This document shows, in pieces, positions 36,584 to 46,632 of a stretch of DNA of 64,000 nucleotides. The DNA comes from Saccharopolyspora montiporae. GTDB taxonomy: Bacteria > Actinomycetota > Actinomycetes > Mycobacteriales > Pseudonocardiaceae. Numbering within the stretch: the first letter of the stretch is position 1; each line of letters starts with the position of its first letter. The stretch lies in contig NZ_JADEYC010000018.1 in assembly GCF_015209505.1 (NCBI RefSeq), positions 124,001-188,000 of the forward strand, read 5' to 3'. The position numbers and the translations under genes were made by a program. Under the pieces are notes generated by a model, which was not told the origin of the DNA, ran no database searches, and was given only the letters and a program-made list of their open reading frames with translations.

Positions 36584-37330
36584 TCACCCCGGAGTGAGCA
36601 CGAGGTAGGCGAAGCCGATCGCGTCCCGGTACTCGCGCAGCCAGGCGCGCCGGTGCTCGTCCACCTTCCTGCGCACCGCGGCGTGCTCCGGTGCGGTCGG
36701 GTGCTCCAGCAGCCATCTCTCCAACGCGCCGCACCAGCGGGATTCGAAGCTGTCCCACTCGTCGGTCGACGCGGTCGCCAACCGCAGCGAACGCATCCCG
36801 TGCTGCTCGGTCAGGTCGACCAGTTCGGCCACCGTGCGGTGCACGCCCAGCACTTCCGGGCCGGGTGCGTTGCGCACCCCGGTGCCGAGCAGCAGGCGCC
36901 CGCCCGGGCGCAGCAGGCGCCCGATCGAGGACACGGTCTGCTCGACGCCACCGAAGGCGTGGTCGGAGGCGATGCAGATCGCGATGTCGGCGCTGTCGGT
37001 GCATTCCGCCGCGTTCTGCCGCACGAACCGAACGCGGTCCCGCAGCCCGCGCTCGGCAGCGTTGTGCTCCCCCCGGCGCAGTTCCTCCTCGACGAGGTCC
37101 ACACCCGTCCCGGTGGCAGAGGGAACGGCCTGCAGCAGCCGCAGCAGGAACTCGCCCCATCCGCAGCCGAGGTCCAGGACATGCCCGTTCGGCGGGACTT
37201 CCAGTGCGGTGATCAGGTCGTCCACGCGCTGGTCGGCGAGCGGGGCGTTGAAATCCAGCTCGCGGTGCGCGAGTGCAGCGGGGTCCACGGCGCGCAGCGT
37301 GGCAGGCGGTCGGGCCGCACGCCACCGCAT
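36584..37330 (-). CDS. Class I SAM-dependent methyltransferase
   Basis: 248 residues. Motif I HVLDLGCGWGEFLLRLLQ, acidic ribose contact VDLVEEEL, and DIAICIASDHAFGGVEQ downstream. Acceptor unknown. Start at the ATG 37330 by context; a frame runs 24 codons further upstream with an Arg-rich sequence. Unrelated in detail to the methyltransferase at 22464-23210 apart from the fold. Convergent with uspA with 65 bases and no clear terminator between. Confidence 0.75.
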   Translation of the reverse strand: MRWRAARPPATLRAVDPAALAHRELDFNAPLADQRVDDLITALEVPPNGHVLDLGCGWGEFLLRLLQAVPSATGTGVDLVEEELRRGEHNAAERGLRDRVRFVRQNAAECTDSADIAICIASDHAFGGVEQTVSSIGRLLRPGGRLLLGTGVRNAPGPEVLGVHRTVAELVDLTEQHGMRSLRLATASTDEWDSFESRWCGALERWLLEHPTAPEHAAVRRKVDEHRRAWLREYRDAIGFAYLVLTPG

Positions 37331-37392
37331 TTCGCCCCGGCGGCGCGTACGTCCCGAGTCGGCCGGTGGGCGGCGTCCCCGGAAAGACGACA

Positions 37393-37423
37393 GCGGGGGC
37401 ACCTGCAGCGCAGATGCCCCCGC
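37393..37423 (-). terminator. Terminator of the TNT-domain gene
   Basis: A perfect 9-base stem GCGGGGGCA/TGCCCCCGC with a 13-base loop, 14 bases past the stop at 37437, with a T-rich stretch after it on the minus strand. Confidence 0.75.
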
Positions 37424-37436
37424 ATGCGGAATTGCC

Positions 37437-40169
37437 TCACTCCATGGGCGGACGTTCGTTCGCCGGCAACTCGACGAGTGTGCCGTCCATCAGCAGATCG
37501 CTGATCGCTGCCGGTAGCACGAACGCGGTGCCGCCGCCCGGCTGCTCGAACCACGGGACCGCGGTACCGCGCAGCGCCTGCAGCGGGCGCTGCACCCGGT
37601 AAACGGTGTAGGTGCGATTCGACCACTGCGGCGGCAACGACCGCTGTGTGTAGGGCGTGCGCGCGGAGTACGTCACGTTCCCGGCGGGCTCGCCGAACCG
37701 GTCCACCTCGGTGCCCGGCTGCAGCACCACCACCCGCCGGTCGCGGTACAGCGTGAGCGGCGGCTCGCCGTTCAGCGGCTGGATCTGCTGACCACCCGGC
37801 TGCGCGGGCTGCTGCCCCGGAGCCGGCTGCTGTCCCGGTGCGGACTGCTGCGCAGGACGACCGGCCTGCTCCGGCCCCGGCCTGCGCGGTGGTCCGCCGG
37901 GCGGTGGACCCTGCCTGGGCGGTCCGGCCGCGCCCGGAGCTCCGGGCGCGGGTCGCTGCTGTTGCCCGGGACCGCCGGGAGGCGGCGGAACCCCGGGCCC
38001 GCTTTCCCCGTTGTTCGCGCGCGGCTGGCGCTTGGGCAGCGGAGGCGGGGCCGGGCTCCCGTTGGGGGCCGGTCCCGGTGCCGGGGCCTGCGCGGGCTGT
38101 CCCATCGGCGGTGACGGCGGTGCCGACGGCGGCGGCCCCGACCGGTCCGGCTGCGGCGCCTGGTGGAACCGGGTCGCCTCGTCCTGCCCCTGGGCCGCCT
38201 CCGGCTGGACCGGTGGTTCCGGCTGAACCGGTGGCTCAGGCGGGGCCCCGACCGACTGGGATGAATCCTGGTTGGCCATGAACAGCGGATTCCCGCCGCC
38301 CGGCGCCGATTCGGCCGCGGGTTCGGCCCGCTCCGCCGGGCCGGGCTGCGCCGGGTCCGACTGGCCCGGAACCTGCGCCGACCGCGCCGGATCCGCGTCC
38401 GGAGCGTCGAGCGCCGCCTCCACGGGACTCGGTCCGCCGGGCAGTCCCGGCTCGGGCAGTCCCGACTCGGCGATGAGTCCGGGGTCGCCGACCGGACCCG
38501 GCTCGGCGGTGCGCCCGGGCTCGGCGATCGGACCGGGGTCGACGATGGGGTCGGGCTCGGCGATCGGACCGGGGTCGGCGGTGCGATCGACCGGGACCAC
38601 CGATTCCGCGGGAGCCTCGGGTTCGGCGGGAAGCCCGGCCGCCGGGCCGTCCTGCGGATCGAGTCCGGGCGCCGGTGCGGCCACCGCGGATTCCGGTTCG
38701 CGGGACTGCGGTGCGGCAGCTGCAGACCCCTGCAGCAGCAGGCGCCCCAGCAGGTATGCCGCGGCCTGGTCGATCCGGGAGAACCGCACGTCGCCGCCTT
38801 CAGCGGGCTCGCCGGTCACCACCCAGTCCGGGCCTTCCTGCAGCAGGCAGTGCGCATCCGGGCTGTGGCTGCCGACCCGGTAGGCCGCGCTGTCCACCCC
38901 GTACTCGGCGAACCGGTCGTGCAGCCGTCCGAGCACGTCTTCCGGTTCCGGCTCCGCGTCGGGCTCCGCAGCAGCACCGGGAGCCGAAGCCGTACCGGGC
39001 TCCGCGGCTGCGCCGACTTCCCGCTGTTCGGCTTCGGCGATACCGGTCCCCGGGGGCGGCGCGACAGCAGCGGTTTCGACGGGTTCCTGCGGACTTCCGC
39101 CCGGGACCGGCTCGTCCCGCTCCGGCGCCGGACCCGCCGCGGGAGCGCCGAGACCGGGTGCCGCGGCACCGAGCGGCAGTTCGGCGTCCTCCAGCCCAGG
39201 GGTGTCGTCCGCGTCCGGACCGGGGACGGCGGAATCTTGCGCTCCGCCCGGAGCCGCACCCCCGGCGGGGTGGTCCAGCAGTGCGCTGACCGCGGCGTCC
39301 CGGGTGGCGTCGTCGACCTCGTGCAGCGCGAAACCGCGCTCGCGCGCGTGGTCCAGGAATTCGCCCTGCGGCGGAACCCCGTACTGCGCCAGGTAGTAGG
39401 CCACGGCGCCCTGCCACAGCCAGGTCCCGTCGGTGTGCCACGTGCCCGGCACGGCCACCGCGCGCTCCGGATCGAGTTGGTCCTCCTCGTCGTCGCGGGA
39501 GGCGAGCACGATCGGCGCGTTCTCCAGGTACTGGCGCAGCGGGTCGACCTCGTCGGCCGGGACCGGCTGGCGCCCGGCGACCACCGGTCGGCCCTGCTCG
39601 TCGTAGTCGTCGAAGACCTCGGCAGTGCGGAAGTCCGCCTGCTCGGCCGACTCCTGCTGCGCCCCGGCGGCGACCGGGGGGAGGACCGGTTCCGGATCGG
39701 CGGCGGCCGGGGTCTCGTCCTGCTGCGCGGGGGAGGTGCCCTCCAGCCGCTCGCGCAGCCAGTCGGGGACGTTCTCCTCGGAGCGTGGGTAGCGCCGCAG
39801 CTCGTCCGCGTAGGCCGCGCGCGGCAGCGGGTTCTGCCACTGCGGCTCCGAATCGAAGTTGATGTCGATCCGGTAGCTCGACGGGCGTTCCACCACGTAG
39901 AGGGCGCTGAGCCACGTGCCGACGTCCGGCCGGTACATGCCGTCCCGGAGCCGTTCGAAGATGCCCTCCAGCTCGGCGGGCGGCTCCCACGCGCGGCTGC
40001 TGCCGTCCTGCGCGCCGACCTCGCCGAGCAGGTCGTGGTACTCACCGGTGGCGCGGAACTCCACGGTGATCTCCTGCCAGTCCTCAGGTGCGGCCTGTAA
40101 CAGCAGGACACCGATCTGGCGCGCTATCTGTTCCTGCTCTTCCGGACTGATCGCAGTAGGACGCGACAT
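37437..40169 (-). CDS. TNT-domain NAD-glycohydrolase-like protein with YezG-like N-terminus
   Basis: 910 residues. The C-terminal ~110 residues form a TNT (tuberculosis necrotizing toxin) domain: RRVVVLQPGTEVDRFGEPAG, then TPYTQRSLPP, then PWFEQPGGGTAFVL. N-terminal residues about 5-140 resemble the YezG/DUF600 immunity family (EYHDLLGEVG..., SSYRIDINFD...). A module near 290-400 (WHTDGTWLWQGAVAYYL, AQYGVPPQGEF) and one near 500-570 follow, separated by long Pro/Glu/Ala linkers. No signal peptide. The start is ATG 40169, chosen for the GGAGG nine bases before it. The aligned NAD-site Gln of M. tuberculosis TNT may be Ala here; that needs an alignment. Confidence 0.82.
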   Translation of the reverse strand: MSRPTAISPEEQEQIARQIGVLLLQAAPEDWQEITVEFRATGEYHDLLGEVGAQDGSSRAWEPPAELEGIFERLRDGMYRPDVGTWLSALYVVERPSSYRIDINFDSEPQWQNPLPRAAYADELRRYPRSEENVPDWLRERLEGTSPAQQDETPAAADPEPVLPPVAAGAQQESAEQADFRTAEVFDDYDEQGRPVVAGRQPVPADEVDPLRQYLENAPIVLASRDDEEDQLDPERAVAVPGTWHTDGTWLWQGAVAYYLAQYGVPPQGEFLDHARERGFALHEVDDATRDAAVSALLDHPAGGAAPGGAQDSAVPGPDADDTPGLEDAELPLGAAAPGLGAPAAGPAPERDEPVPGGSPQEPVETAAVAPPPGTGIAEAEQREVGAAAEPGTASAPGAAAEPDAEPEPEDVLGRLHDRFAEYGVDSAAYRVGSHSPDAHCLLQEGPDWVVTGEPAEGGDVRFSRIDQAAAYLLGRLLLQGSAAAAPQSREPESAVAAPAPGLDPQDGPAAGLPAEPEAPAESVVPVDRTADPGPIAEPDPIVDPGPIAEPGRTAEPGPVGDPGLIAESGLPEPGLPGGPSPVEAALDAPDADPARSAQVPGQSDPAQPGPAERAEPAAESAPGGGNPLFMANQDSSQSVGAPPEPPVQPEPPVQPEAAQGQDEATRFHQAPQPDRSGPPPSAPPSPPMGQPAQAPAPGPAPNGSPAPPPLPKRQPRANNGESGPGVPPPPGGPGQQQRPAPGAPGAAGPPRQGPPPGGPPRRPGPEQAGRPAQQSAPGQQPAPGQQPAQPGGQQIQPLNGEPPLTLYRDRRVVVLQPGTEVDRFGEPAGNVTYSARTPYTQRSLPPQWSNRTYTVYRVQRPLQALRGTAVPWFEQPGGGTAFVLPAAISDLLMDGTLVELPANERPPME

Positions 40170-40500
40170 GGGTGACATCCTCCCCCTCTCGACGAGGCAT
40201 CCCGACTCCACCCCGCACCAAACGCTACTCGACGAGGTTGCGGGCATGTGCGCTGTGTGCGAGTTCAGGGCCGTTCCTCCAGTGCACCCGGGTAGTTCCA
40301 TGATCGAATCGGACCCGAAAGCGCTCCGGTGCGCTGATCTGCTGCGAAAGCCTGCCTCCCGCGGAGTCGGAACAACATCACACCACCAGGTGGGATTCGG
40401 CGGGGTGCGTTCCAGCAGCGCGCACCTGTCCCGCAGCGCCAGGAGTGCCGCCCAGGAAAACCGGTCGCCACGCACGCGCGCCGACGGTCATCGTGGCGGC
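40170..40500. other. 331-base divergent region before the MFS gene
   Basis: No supported gene. On the minus strand TAGCGT (40222-40227) could be the -10 of the TNT gene, with a leader of about 45 bases. The motif CTCGACGAGG occurs at 40184 and 40229. Frames crossing it are shadows. Confidence 0.4.
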
Positions 40501-41730
40501 GTGCTGCAGCCGTACCGCGTCCTGATCCGCGTCCCGCACGCCCCGGCCCTGATGTCGTTCGCTCTCCTCGGGAGGTTGCACACGCCCGCGGTTCCGCTGG
40601 TGGTGACCTTCCTGGTCGCGGACTGGACCGGGTCCTACGCGATCAGCGGGCTCGCTGTCGCCGCCACGACGCTGGCGCACGCCGTGGCCGGTCCGCTGCG
40701 TGGGCGCGCAGCGGACCGCGGTTCCGCACCCGTGCTGCTGCTGGTCACCGGCGCGGCCTACGCGTTGGGTTCGCTGGCGCTGGTCGGTCTCGTCGTGGCC
40801 GCCGATCCGTCCTGGTGGTGGGTGTTGGTGCCGCTCGGGCTGATCACCGGGTTGTGCACACCACCGGTGGCCCAGCTCGGGCGGGCGGTGTGGCCGCGCA
40901 TCGCCCGCGGCCGGGCGGTGGAGGCGGCTTACGCGGTCGAAGCCACGCTGCAGGAACTGCTCTTCGTGCTGGCGCCGTTGCTGGCCGCGTCGGCGATCGC
41001 GCTGTTCGGCCCGGTCGTGGCGATGCTCGGTTGCGCGGTGTTCAGCGCCGCCGGGCCGGCGGCGTTCGCCTGGGCGCTGCACCGGGCCGATGTCGGCGCG
41101 GGCCCCGAACGCCCGGTGGTGGGGACCGGTTCCGGACTGCTGCGCGCGGGCGGATTCCCCGCATTGCTCGGATTCGCCGCGCTGCTGGTGGGCGGGTTGA
41201 CGGTCGTCGACCTGCTGATCGTCGGCTGGGCGCGCGACCGGGGCGCGCCGGCGCTGGCGGGCCTGCTCGCCGCGGTGTGGGCCATGGGCTCGCTCGTGGG
41301 CGGGCTGCTCGCGGGCGGTCTCCCGGGGCGGCCGCGGCTGCTGCGCCGTGCGGTGCTGGCCGCGCTCGGGGTCTGCGCGCTGGTGCCGGTGCTGCCACCG
41401 GTGGCGGACGCGCCGGTGTCGCTGGCGGGCGCGGTGCTGTTCGCCGGCGGAGCGGCGATCGCCCCGACACTGGCCGCGGCCAACGGCCGGGTGGCCGAGC
41501 TGGCGCCGGAACACGCCCGCAGCGAGGCGTTCGGCTGGTTCGCGGCGGCGACGACGCTGGGCAGCGGCCTTGCCGCGCCGGTGGCGGGTGCGCTGCTGGA
41601 CACCTCCGGACCGGCGGGCGCGGCAGCGGTGGCCGCCGGAGCGTTGCTCATCGGGGTCGGTCTTGTCGCACATCACAACGCCCGGTCCTCGCGCTCGGCA
41701 CCCGCGGCGGACCAGACTGCCGTTACGTGA
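40501..41730 (+). CDS. MFS transporter
   Basis: Twelve-span exporter-like protein, 409 residues, with conserved Arg/Gly loops ([17 protein letters not shown]) and [19 protein letters not shown]. It looks like the sugar/drug exporter type; substrate unknown. The GTG at 40501 is preferred because the long frame before it overlaps the TNT gene. Its stop overlaps the next gene by 4 bases, so MFS, DMT exporter and folD may be one transcript. Confidence 0.8.
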   Translation: MLQPYRVLIRVPHAPALMSFALLGRLHTPAVPLVVTFLVADWTGSYAISGLAVAATTLAHAVAGPLRGRAADRGSAPVLLLVTGAAYALGSLALVGLVVAADPSWWWVLVPLGLITGLCTPPVAQLGRAVWPRIARGRAVEAAYAVEATLQELLFVLAPLLAASAIALFGPVVAMLGCAVFSAAGPAAFAWALHRADVGAGPERPVVGTGSGLLRAGGFPALLGFAALLVGGLTVVDLLIVGWARDRGAPALAGLLAAVWAMGSLVGGLLAGGLPGRPRLLRRAVLAALGVCALVPVLPPVADAPVSLAGAVLFAGGAAIAPTLAAANGRVAELAPEHARSEAFGWFAAATTLGSGLAAPVAGALLDTSGPAGAAAVAAGALLIGVGLVAHHNARSSRSAPAADQTAVT

Positions 41731-42713
41731 GTGCTTCATCGGGGAGCGTCGGCGGGAGTGCGGCGGCGCAGCGCGCCTTCGGGCTGGTGGGAGCCTGCTC
41801 GACCGGAGTGGTGCTGGCCGTCCAGTCCAGGATCAACGGCACGCTCGGGGCCCGGCTGGACGACGCGTTGGCGGCCGGGGTGATCTCGTTCGGCCTCGGA
41901 CTCGTCGTGCTGCTGCTGGCCACGGTCGCGCTGCCCACCGCTCGGCGCGGCGTCGGGGCGCTGGTGCACGGGGTGCGCGGGTCCGGTGCACTGCGCCCGT
42001 GGCAGTGCCTCGGCGGCGTGTGCGGCGGATACCTGGTGTTCACCCAGGGCATGGCGGCCGGTGCGCTGGGCGTTGCGATGTTCACCGTGGCGGTGGTGGC
42101 CGGGCAGGTCAGCACCGGGCTGGTGGTGGACAGGTTCGGCCTGGGCCCGGCCGGCCCGCAGCGGGTGACCCCGACCCGGCTGGTCGGCGCCGTGCTGGCG
42201 GTGCTCGCCGTGCTGGTGGCGGTGTCGGCGCAGCTCGGCGGCTCGCGGGCCAGTTGGCTCGTGCTGCTGCCCGCCCTGGCCGGCGTGGGCCTGGGCTGGC
42301 AGGCGGCGGTCAACGGGCGGGTCAAGCAGACGGCCGGATCCGCGATCACCGCGGCCGCGTTGAACTTCGCGGTCGGCACGGTGGCGCTGGCGTTGGCCTT
42401 CGCGGTGGAACTGCTGGTGCGCGGCCTGCCCGGCCCGCTGCCCGCGGAACCCTGGCTGTACCTGGGCGGCTTCCTGGGCATCTTCGTCATCGGCGGTTCG
42501 GTCGCTCTGGTGCGGTTGACCGGGGTGCTGCTGCTGAGCCTGGGCATGATCGCGGGCCAGTTGATCGGTGCCGTACTGCTGGACGTGTTCCTGCCGACCG
42601 GCGCCGGGATCGCGGGCTCCACGCTGCTGGGCGTGCTGCTGACATTGATCGCGGTCGCCATCGCCGCGCTGCCGGACCGGCGCGGTCGGCCGGTGACCGG
42701 TCTGCCACGATGA
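41727..42713 (+). CDS. DMT-family transporter, YdcZ/DUF606 type
   Basis: 328 residues, ten predicted membrane segments in two repeats ([23 protein letters not shown] and [20 protein letters not shown] are duplicated motifs). This is the EamA-related YdcZ group, of unknown substrate. Starts at GTG 41727 inside the MFS stop (GTGA) and ends with TGA overlapping the folD ATG. Confidence 0.85.
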   Translation: MSASSGSVGGSAAAQRAFGLVGACSTGVVLAVQSRINGTLGARLDDALAAGVISFGLGLVVLLLATVALPTARRGVGALVHGVRGSGALRPWQCLGGVCGGYLVFTQGMAAGALGVAMFTVAVVAGQVSTGLVVDRFGLGPAGPQRVTPTRLVGAVLAVLAVLVAVSAQLGGSRASWLVLLPALAGVGLGWQAAVNGRVKQTAGSAITAAALNFAVGTVALALAFAVELLVRGLPGPLPAEPWLYLGGFLGIFVIGGSVALVRLTGVLLLSLGMIAGQLIGAVLLDVFLPTGAGIAGSTLLGVLLTLIAVAIAALPDRRGRPVTGLPR

Positions 42714-43573
42714 ACGCCGTGAGCGCGACGATTCTGGACGGCAAGGCGACCAAGGACGCGATCTTCGAGGAGCTGCGGCCCCGGGTCGCCCGGCTCGCCG
42801 AGCAGGGGCGGGTGCCGGGTCTGGCTACGGTGCTGGTCGGCGACGATCCGGGATCGCACTCCTACGTGCGCGGTAAGCACAACGACTCCGCCAAGGTCGG
42901 CATCAACTCGATCCGCCGGGACCTGCCCGCCGACGTCGGCCAGGCCGAGGTCGAGGCGGTCCTGGACGAGCTCAACGCGGACCCCGCCTGCACCGGTTAC
43001 ATCGTCCAGCTCCCGCTGCCGCAGCAGCTCGACGCGGGTTCGCTGCTGGAACGCATCGACCCGGACAAGGACGCGGACGGCCTGCACCCGACGAGCCTGG
43101 GACGCCTGGTGCTCGGCGAACAGGCGCCGCTGCCGTGCACCCCGCGCGGCATCGTGGAGCTGCTGCGCCGCTACGACGTGCCGATCGACGGGGCGCGCGT
43201 CGCGGTCGTCGGCCGTGGCATCACGGTCGGCCGCCCGATCGGCCTGCTGCTCACCCGGCGCTCGGAGAACGCGACGGTGACCCTGTGCCACACCGGGACG
43301 AAGGACCTGGCCGCGGAGGTCGGCCGCGCGGACATCGTGATCGCCGCCGCGGGCAAGCCGAACCTGATCACGCCGGACATGGTCAAGCCGGGCGCTGCCG
43401 TACTGGACGTGGGTGTCACGCGCACCGACGGCGGTGTCGCCGGGGACATCCACCCGGACGTCGCGGAGGTGGCCGGGTTCCGCTCGCCGAATCCGGGCGG
43501 GGTCGGCCCGATGACCCGGGCGATGCTGGTCAAGAACGTGGTGGAGGCCGCGGAGCGCGACGCCGCTGCCTGA
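42710..43573 (+). CDS. folD: Methylene-THF dehydrogenase/cyclohydrolase
   Basis: Bifunctional C1 enzyme, 287 residues, interconverting 5,10-methylene-, methenyl- and 10-formyl-THF with NADP. Catalytic [11 protein letters not shown] (usual Y/K region reads SYVRGKHND), [17 protein letters not shown], and the Rossmann loop [16 protein letters not shown]. Start ATG 42710 overlaps the upstream stop; a GTG at 42719 is an alternative that gives a more typical N-terminus. It feeds PurN and PurH. In mycobacteria folD is also followed by a small membrane protein. Confidence 0.95.
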   Translation: MNAVSATILDGKATKDAIFEELRPRVARLAEQGRVPGLATVLVGDDPGSHSYVRGKHNDSAKVGINSIRRDLPADVGQAEVEAVLDELNADPACTGYIVQLPLPQQLDAGSLLERIDPDKDADGLHPTSLGRLVLGEQAPLPCTPRGIVELLRRYDVPIDGARVAVVGRGITVGRPIGLLLTRRSENATVTLCHTGTKDLAAEVGRADIVIAAAGKPNLITPDMVKPGAAVLDVGVTRTDGGVAGDIHPDVAEVAGFRSPNPGGVGPMTRAMLVKNVVEAAERDAAA

Positions 43574-43603
43574 GCGGCGAGGTCACCGGTGGAGGGGACT
43601 GCG

Positions 43604-43897
43604 ATGAGCGAACGGCCCGACCTCAGGGCGCGGTTGTCAGTGCACGCCCCGTTCGCCCTGGTCCTGCTGGTGGTGCTGGTCGGCTTCCTGCGGATCGCCG
43701 GTCAGCACTGGCGCGAGGGATCGGTGCTGCTGGGGTGCGCGCTGCTGCTGGCCGCCGGGTTGCGCGGCCTGGTCCAGCAGGAGCGGCTCGGGTTGCTGGT
43801 GATCCGCAGCCGGGTCGTCGACGTGCTGCTGTACGGGGCGCTCGGCCTGGTCATCATCGCCATCGCGATGACCATCCGCGGCGGTCCGTTCGGCTGA
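43604..43897 (+). CDS. DUF3017 small membrane protein
   Basis: 97 residues, three hydrophobic segments (FALVLLVVLVGFLRIA, SVLLGCALLLAAGLRGL, VDVLLYGALGLVIIAIAM). The position after folD matches the DUF3017 membrane protein of mycobacteria (recalled as Rv3355c). ATG at 43604 with GGAGGGG just upstream. Function unknown. Confidence 0.8.
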   Translation: MSERPDLRARLSVHAPFALVLLVVLVGFLRIAGQHWREGSVLLGCALLLAAGLRGLVQQERLGLLVIRSRVVDVLLYGALGLVIIAIAMTIRGGPFG

Positions 43898-44013
43898 CTC
43901 CGCGCGGGCGTTCGTCCACGGTGGACGCGTGCGTACCGGTGGTCCGGGGATTCGGCGCTCGTTAACCCGGGATTGGCTCGGCTTGCACGGCGCGTTCCGC
44001 GGCGCGGCGCACG

Positions 44014-45132
44014 ATGGATCCCGTGCGAGTGCTGATCGTCGGCGGCGGTGTGCTGGGAACCATGCATGCGCTGCGCGCCCTGGAACGCGGGCACCGGGTG
44101 GTGCACCTGGAACGGGAACCCGAAGCGCGCGGTGCTTCGGTGCGCAACTTCGGGCTGGTGTGGGTCAGCGGCCGACGTCCGGGCACCGAACTGGAACTGG
44201 CCCAGCGGGCCCGGGACGACTGGGAGCGGATCGCGGCTGACGTGCCGGGCCTCGGCTTCCGGGCCAACGGGTCGCTCACCGCGCTGCGCACCGATGCCGA
44301 GCTCGCGGCGGCCGGCGGCTTCGCGGAACGCGCCGACGCCTCGAAGCGCGGGGTGCGGCTGCTCAGCGCCGCCGGTGCCCGCGAGGTGAACCCGGCGCTG
44401 CGCGGCGACCTGCTCGGCGCGCTGTGGTGCCCGCGGGACGCGGCGGTGGAACCGCGCACGGCCCAGCCCGCGCTGCGCGAACACCTGGCGGCGTCCGGGC
44501 GCTACACCTGGCTGCCCGGACGCGAGGTCCGCGACCTCGGCGAAGGCCGGGTGCGCGACGAGGTCGAGCAGCACGAGGCCGATCTGGTGGTGCTGTGCCC
44601 GGGGGCTGCGCTGGGCGGTCTGGTGCGCGAGCTACGCCCGGAATTGCCGGTGCGCCGGGTCCGGCTGCAGATGATGCAGACCGAACCCCTCGGCGAGCAC
44701 GTCCCGACCTCGCTGGCCGACGGGGACAGCATGCGCTACTACCCGGCCTACCTCGGCGCCGAGCTCGACGAGCTGAACCGCACCGAACCGCAGCCCGCGG
44801 TCGCCGCGCGCAACGGGATGCAGCTGCTGCTCGTCCAGCGGGCCGACGGCGGCCTGACCATCGGGGACACCCACGAGTACGCCGAACCTTTCTCGTTCGA
44901 TGTGCACGAGGACCCCTACGACCACCTGGTCGCGCGCACCGCCGAGCTGCTCGGCCGACCGCTGCCGCGCATCGCGCGCCGCTGGGCGGGGGTGTACGCG
45001 CAGGCCACCGAGGACGTGGTGCACCGCGAGCAGGTGCTGCCCGGCGTGTGGCTGGTGACCGGTCCCGGCGGTCGCGGCATGACCTGCTCGCCGGCCATCG
45101 CCGAGGACACCTTCCGCGAGGTGGACGGATGA
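44014..45132 (+). CDS. FAD-dependent oxidoreductase of phosphonate catabolism (TIGR03364-like)
   Basis: DAO-type oxidoreductase, 372 residues. N-terminal Rossmann RVLIVGGGVLGTMHALRALE, then RNFGLVW and GSLTALRT, the C-terminal GPGGRGMTCSPAIAEDTF binding the FAD. Proteins of family TIGR03364 sit in phosphonate operons and are thought to oxidise an aminophosphonate; the substrate here is inferred from the genes following. ATG 44014 is used. It overlaps the hydrolase by 4 bases. Confidence 0.8.
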   Translation: MDPVRVLIVGGGVLGTMHALRALERGHRVVHLEREPEARGASVRNFGLVWVSGRRPGTELELAQRARDDWERIAADVPGLGFRANGSLTALRTDAELAAAGGFAERADASKRGVRLLSAAGAREVNPALRGDLLGALWCPRDAAVEPRTAQPALREHLAASGRYTWLPGREVRDLGEGRVRDEVEQHEADLVVLCPGAALGGLVRELRPELPVRRVRLQMMQTEPLGEHVPTSLADGDSMRYYPAYLGAELDELNRTEPQPAVAARNGMQLLLVQRADGGLTIGDTHEYAEPFSFDVHEDPYDHLVARTAELLGRPLPRIARRWAGVYAQATEDVVHREQVLPGVWLVTGPGGRGMTCSPAIAEDTFREVDG

Positions 45133-45848
45133 TCCGCCTGGTGGTGCTGGACATGGCGGGCACGACGGTCGCCGACGACGGGCTGGTCGAGCAGGCGTTC
45201 ACCCGCGCGATCGGCGAGGTCGGCGTCGCCCGCAGCGACGAGCGGTTCCCCGGGATGCTGGCGCTGGTGCGCCGCACCATGGGCGAGTCCAAGATCTCGG
45301 TGTTCCGGGAGCTGCTCGGCGACGAAGCTGCCGCGCGGCGGGCCAATTCCGCGTTCGAGACCGCTTACGGCGACAGCATCGCCGACGGCGGCTGCCGGCC
45401 GGTCGACGGTGCTCGGGAGGTCATCGAGCAGCTGCGCGACGCGGGAGTGCTGGTCGCGTTGACCACCGGTTTCTCCGCGGCCACCCAGCAGCAGCTGCTG
45501 ACCGGGCTCGGGTGGCAGGACCTGGTGGACCTCGCGCTGACCCCCGCGCAGGCCGGGCGCGGGCGCCCGTACCCGGACCTGGTGCTGACCAGCCTGTTGC
45601 GGTTGGGCGTCGACGACGTCCGGGAGGTGGCGGTGGCCGGGGACACCGCCGGAGACATCCGTTCCGCGGTGCGCGCCGGCGCGGGCATCGCGGCCGGGGT
45701 GCTCACCGGTGCGCACGGTAGGCAGCAGTTGCGCGAAGCCGGCGCCACGCACGTGCTCGGCTCCGTCCGCGAGCTCCCGGCCCACGTGCTGGGCACGACC
45801 GAGCTCCGGCAGGACTTTTCGGGAACCGGTCCGCGCGCGGCGCGGTGA
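45129..45848 (+). CDS. Phosphonatase-like HAD hydrolase
   Basis: HAD superfamily, 239 residues. Nucleophile D8 in VVLDMAGTTV (M-A-G-T as in phosphonatases), motif II VALTTGFS, motif IV GDTAGD. Phosphonoacetaldehyde hydrolases need a Schiff-base Lys in the cap; the cap here reads RRTMGESKISVFREL, with a Lys that may serve. Likely substrate: phosphonoacetaldehyde or another 2-oxo phosphonate from the upstream oxidase. Begins inside the previous stop (ATGA). Confidence 0.82.
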   Translation: MIRLVVLDMAGTTVADDGLVEQAFTRAIGEVGVARSDERFPGMLALVRRTMGESKISVFRELLGDEAAARRANSAFETAYGDSIADGGCRPVDGAREVIEQLRDAGVLVALTTGFSAATQQQLLTGLGWQDLVDLALTPAQAGRGRPYPDLVLTSLLRLGVDDVREVAVAGDTAGDIRSAVRAGAGIAAGVLTGAHGRQQLREAGATHVLGSVRELPAHVLGTTELRQDFSGTGPRAAR

Positions 45849-45861
45849 GGGGAGGCCAGCT

Positions 45862-46632
45862 GTGTCCAGCACGATCCGCTTCGACGCGGTGCACAAGGAT
45901 TTCGGTGATGTGCGGGCCCTGGACGATGTCGGGTTCGAGGTGGCCGCGGGCGAGTTCGTCGCGCTGCTGGGCCTTTCCGGCTCCGGCAAGTCGACGCTGC
46001 TGCGGCACGTGGACGGCCTGCAGCAGGCGAGTTCCGGCACGGTCGAGGTGCTCGGCCAGGACGTCGGCAGCCTCCGCGGCAGGTCGCTGCGCGCGTTGCG
46101 CCGCCGGATCGGGTTCGTGTTCCAGCAGTTCCACCTGGTCGGCTCGCTGACCGCGCTGGAGAACGTGTGCACCGGTGCGCTCGGCGGTCTGCGGGGGGCG
46201 CGGCTGGGGTTGCTCAGCTATCCCAAGCGGGTGCGGCACGCGGCGCTGGACCAGCTGGAGCGGGTCGGGCTCGCGGACTGCGCGCTGCAGCGCGCGGACA
46301 CGTTGTCCGGCGGTCAGCAGCAGCGGGTCGCGGTGGCGCGGGCGCTGCTGCAACGTCCCGAGGTGCTGCTGGCCGATGAGCCGGTGGCCTCGCTGGACCC
46401 GGATTCGGCCGCGCAGGTGATGGATCTGCTCGCCGAGATCGGCGCGCAGGACGGGCTGACCGTGCTGTGCAGCCTGCACCAGGTCGAGGTCGCGTTGCAC
46501 TGGAGCCACCGCGTGGTCGGTCTGCGCTCGGGCGGCGTGGTGCTGGACGAACCGGTGGAGTCGTTGAACCGGGAATCGGCCATGGCGGTGTATTCCGGGA
46601 TTTCGGCGCCCCGGTTGGCGGTGGCCGGCTGA
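45862..46632 (+). CDS. phnC: Phosphonate ABC transporter ATPase
   Basis: 256-residue ATPase of the phosphonate/phosphate import type. Walker A GLSGSGKST, Q-loop FVFQQFHLV, signature LSGGQQQR, Walker B VLLADEPVASLD. The GTG at 45862 has GGGGAGG upstream; the frame extends further but overlaps the hydrolase. It pairs with the fused permease (1-base overlap). No binding protein gene is in the window. Confidence 0.88.
   Translation: MSSTIRFDAVHKDFGDVRALDDVGFEVAAGEFVALLGLSGSGKSTLLRHVDGLQQASSGTVEVLGQDVGSLRGRSLRALRRRIGFVFQQFHLVGSLTALENVCTGALGGLRGARLGLLSYPKRVRHAALDQLERVGLADCALQRADTLSGGQQQRVAVARALLQRPEVLLADEPVASLDPDSAAQVMDLLAEIGAQDGLTVLCSLHQVEVALHWSHRVVGLRSGGVVLDEPVESLNRESAMAVYSGISAPRLAVAG

Noticed and set aside
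37437..40475. Long open frame beginning 100 codons before the TNT gene
   Set aside because: The extra N-terminus lies upstream of the better ribosome site at 40169 and has no recognisable fold; high-GC DNA leaves long open frames.
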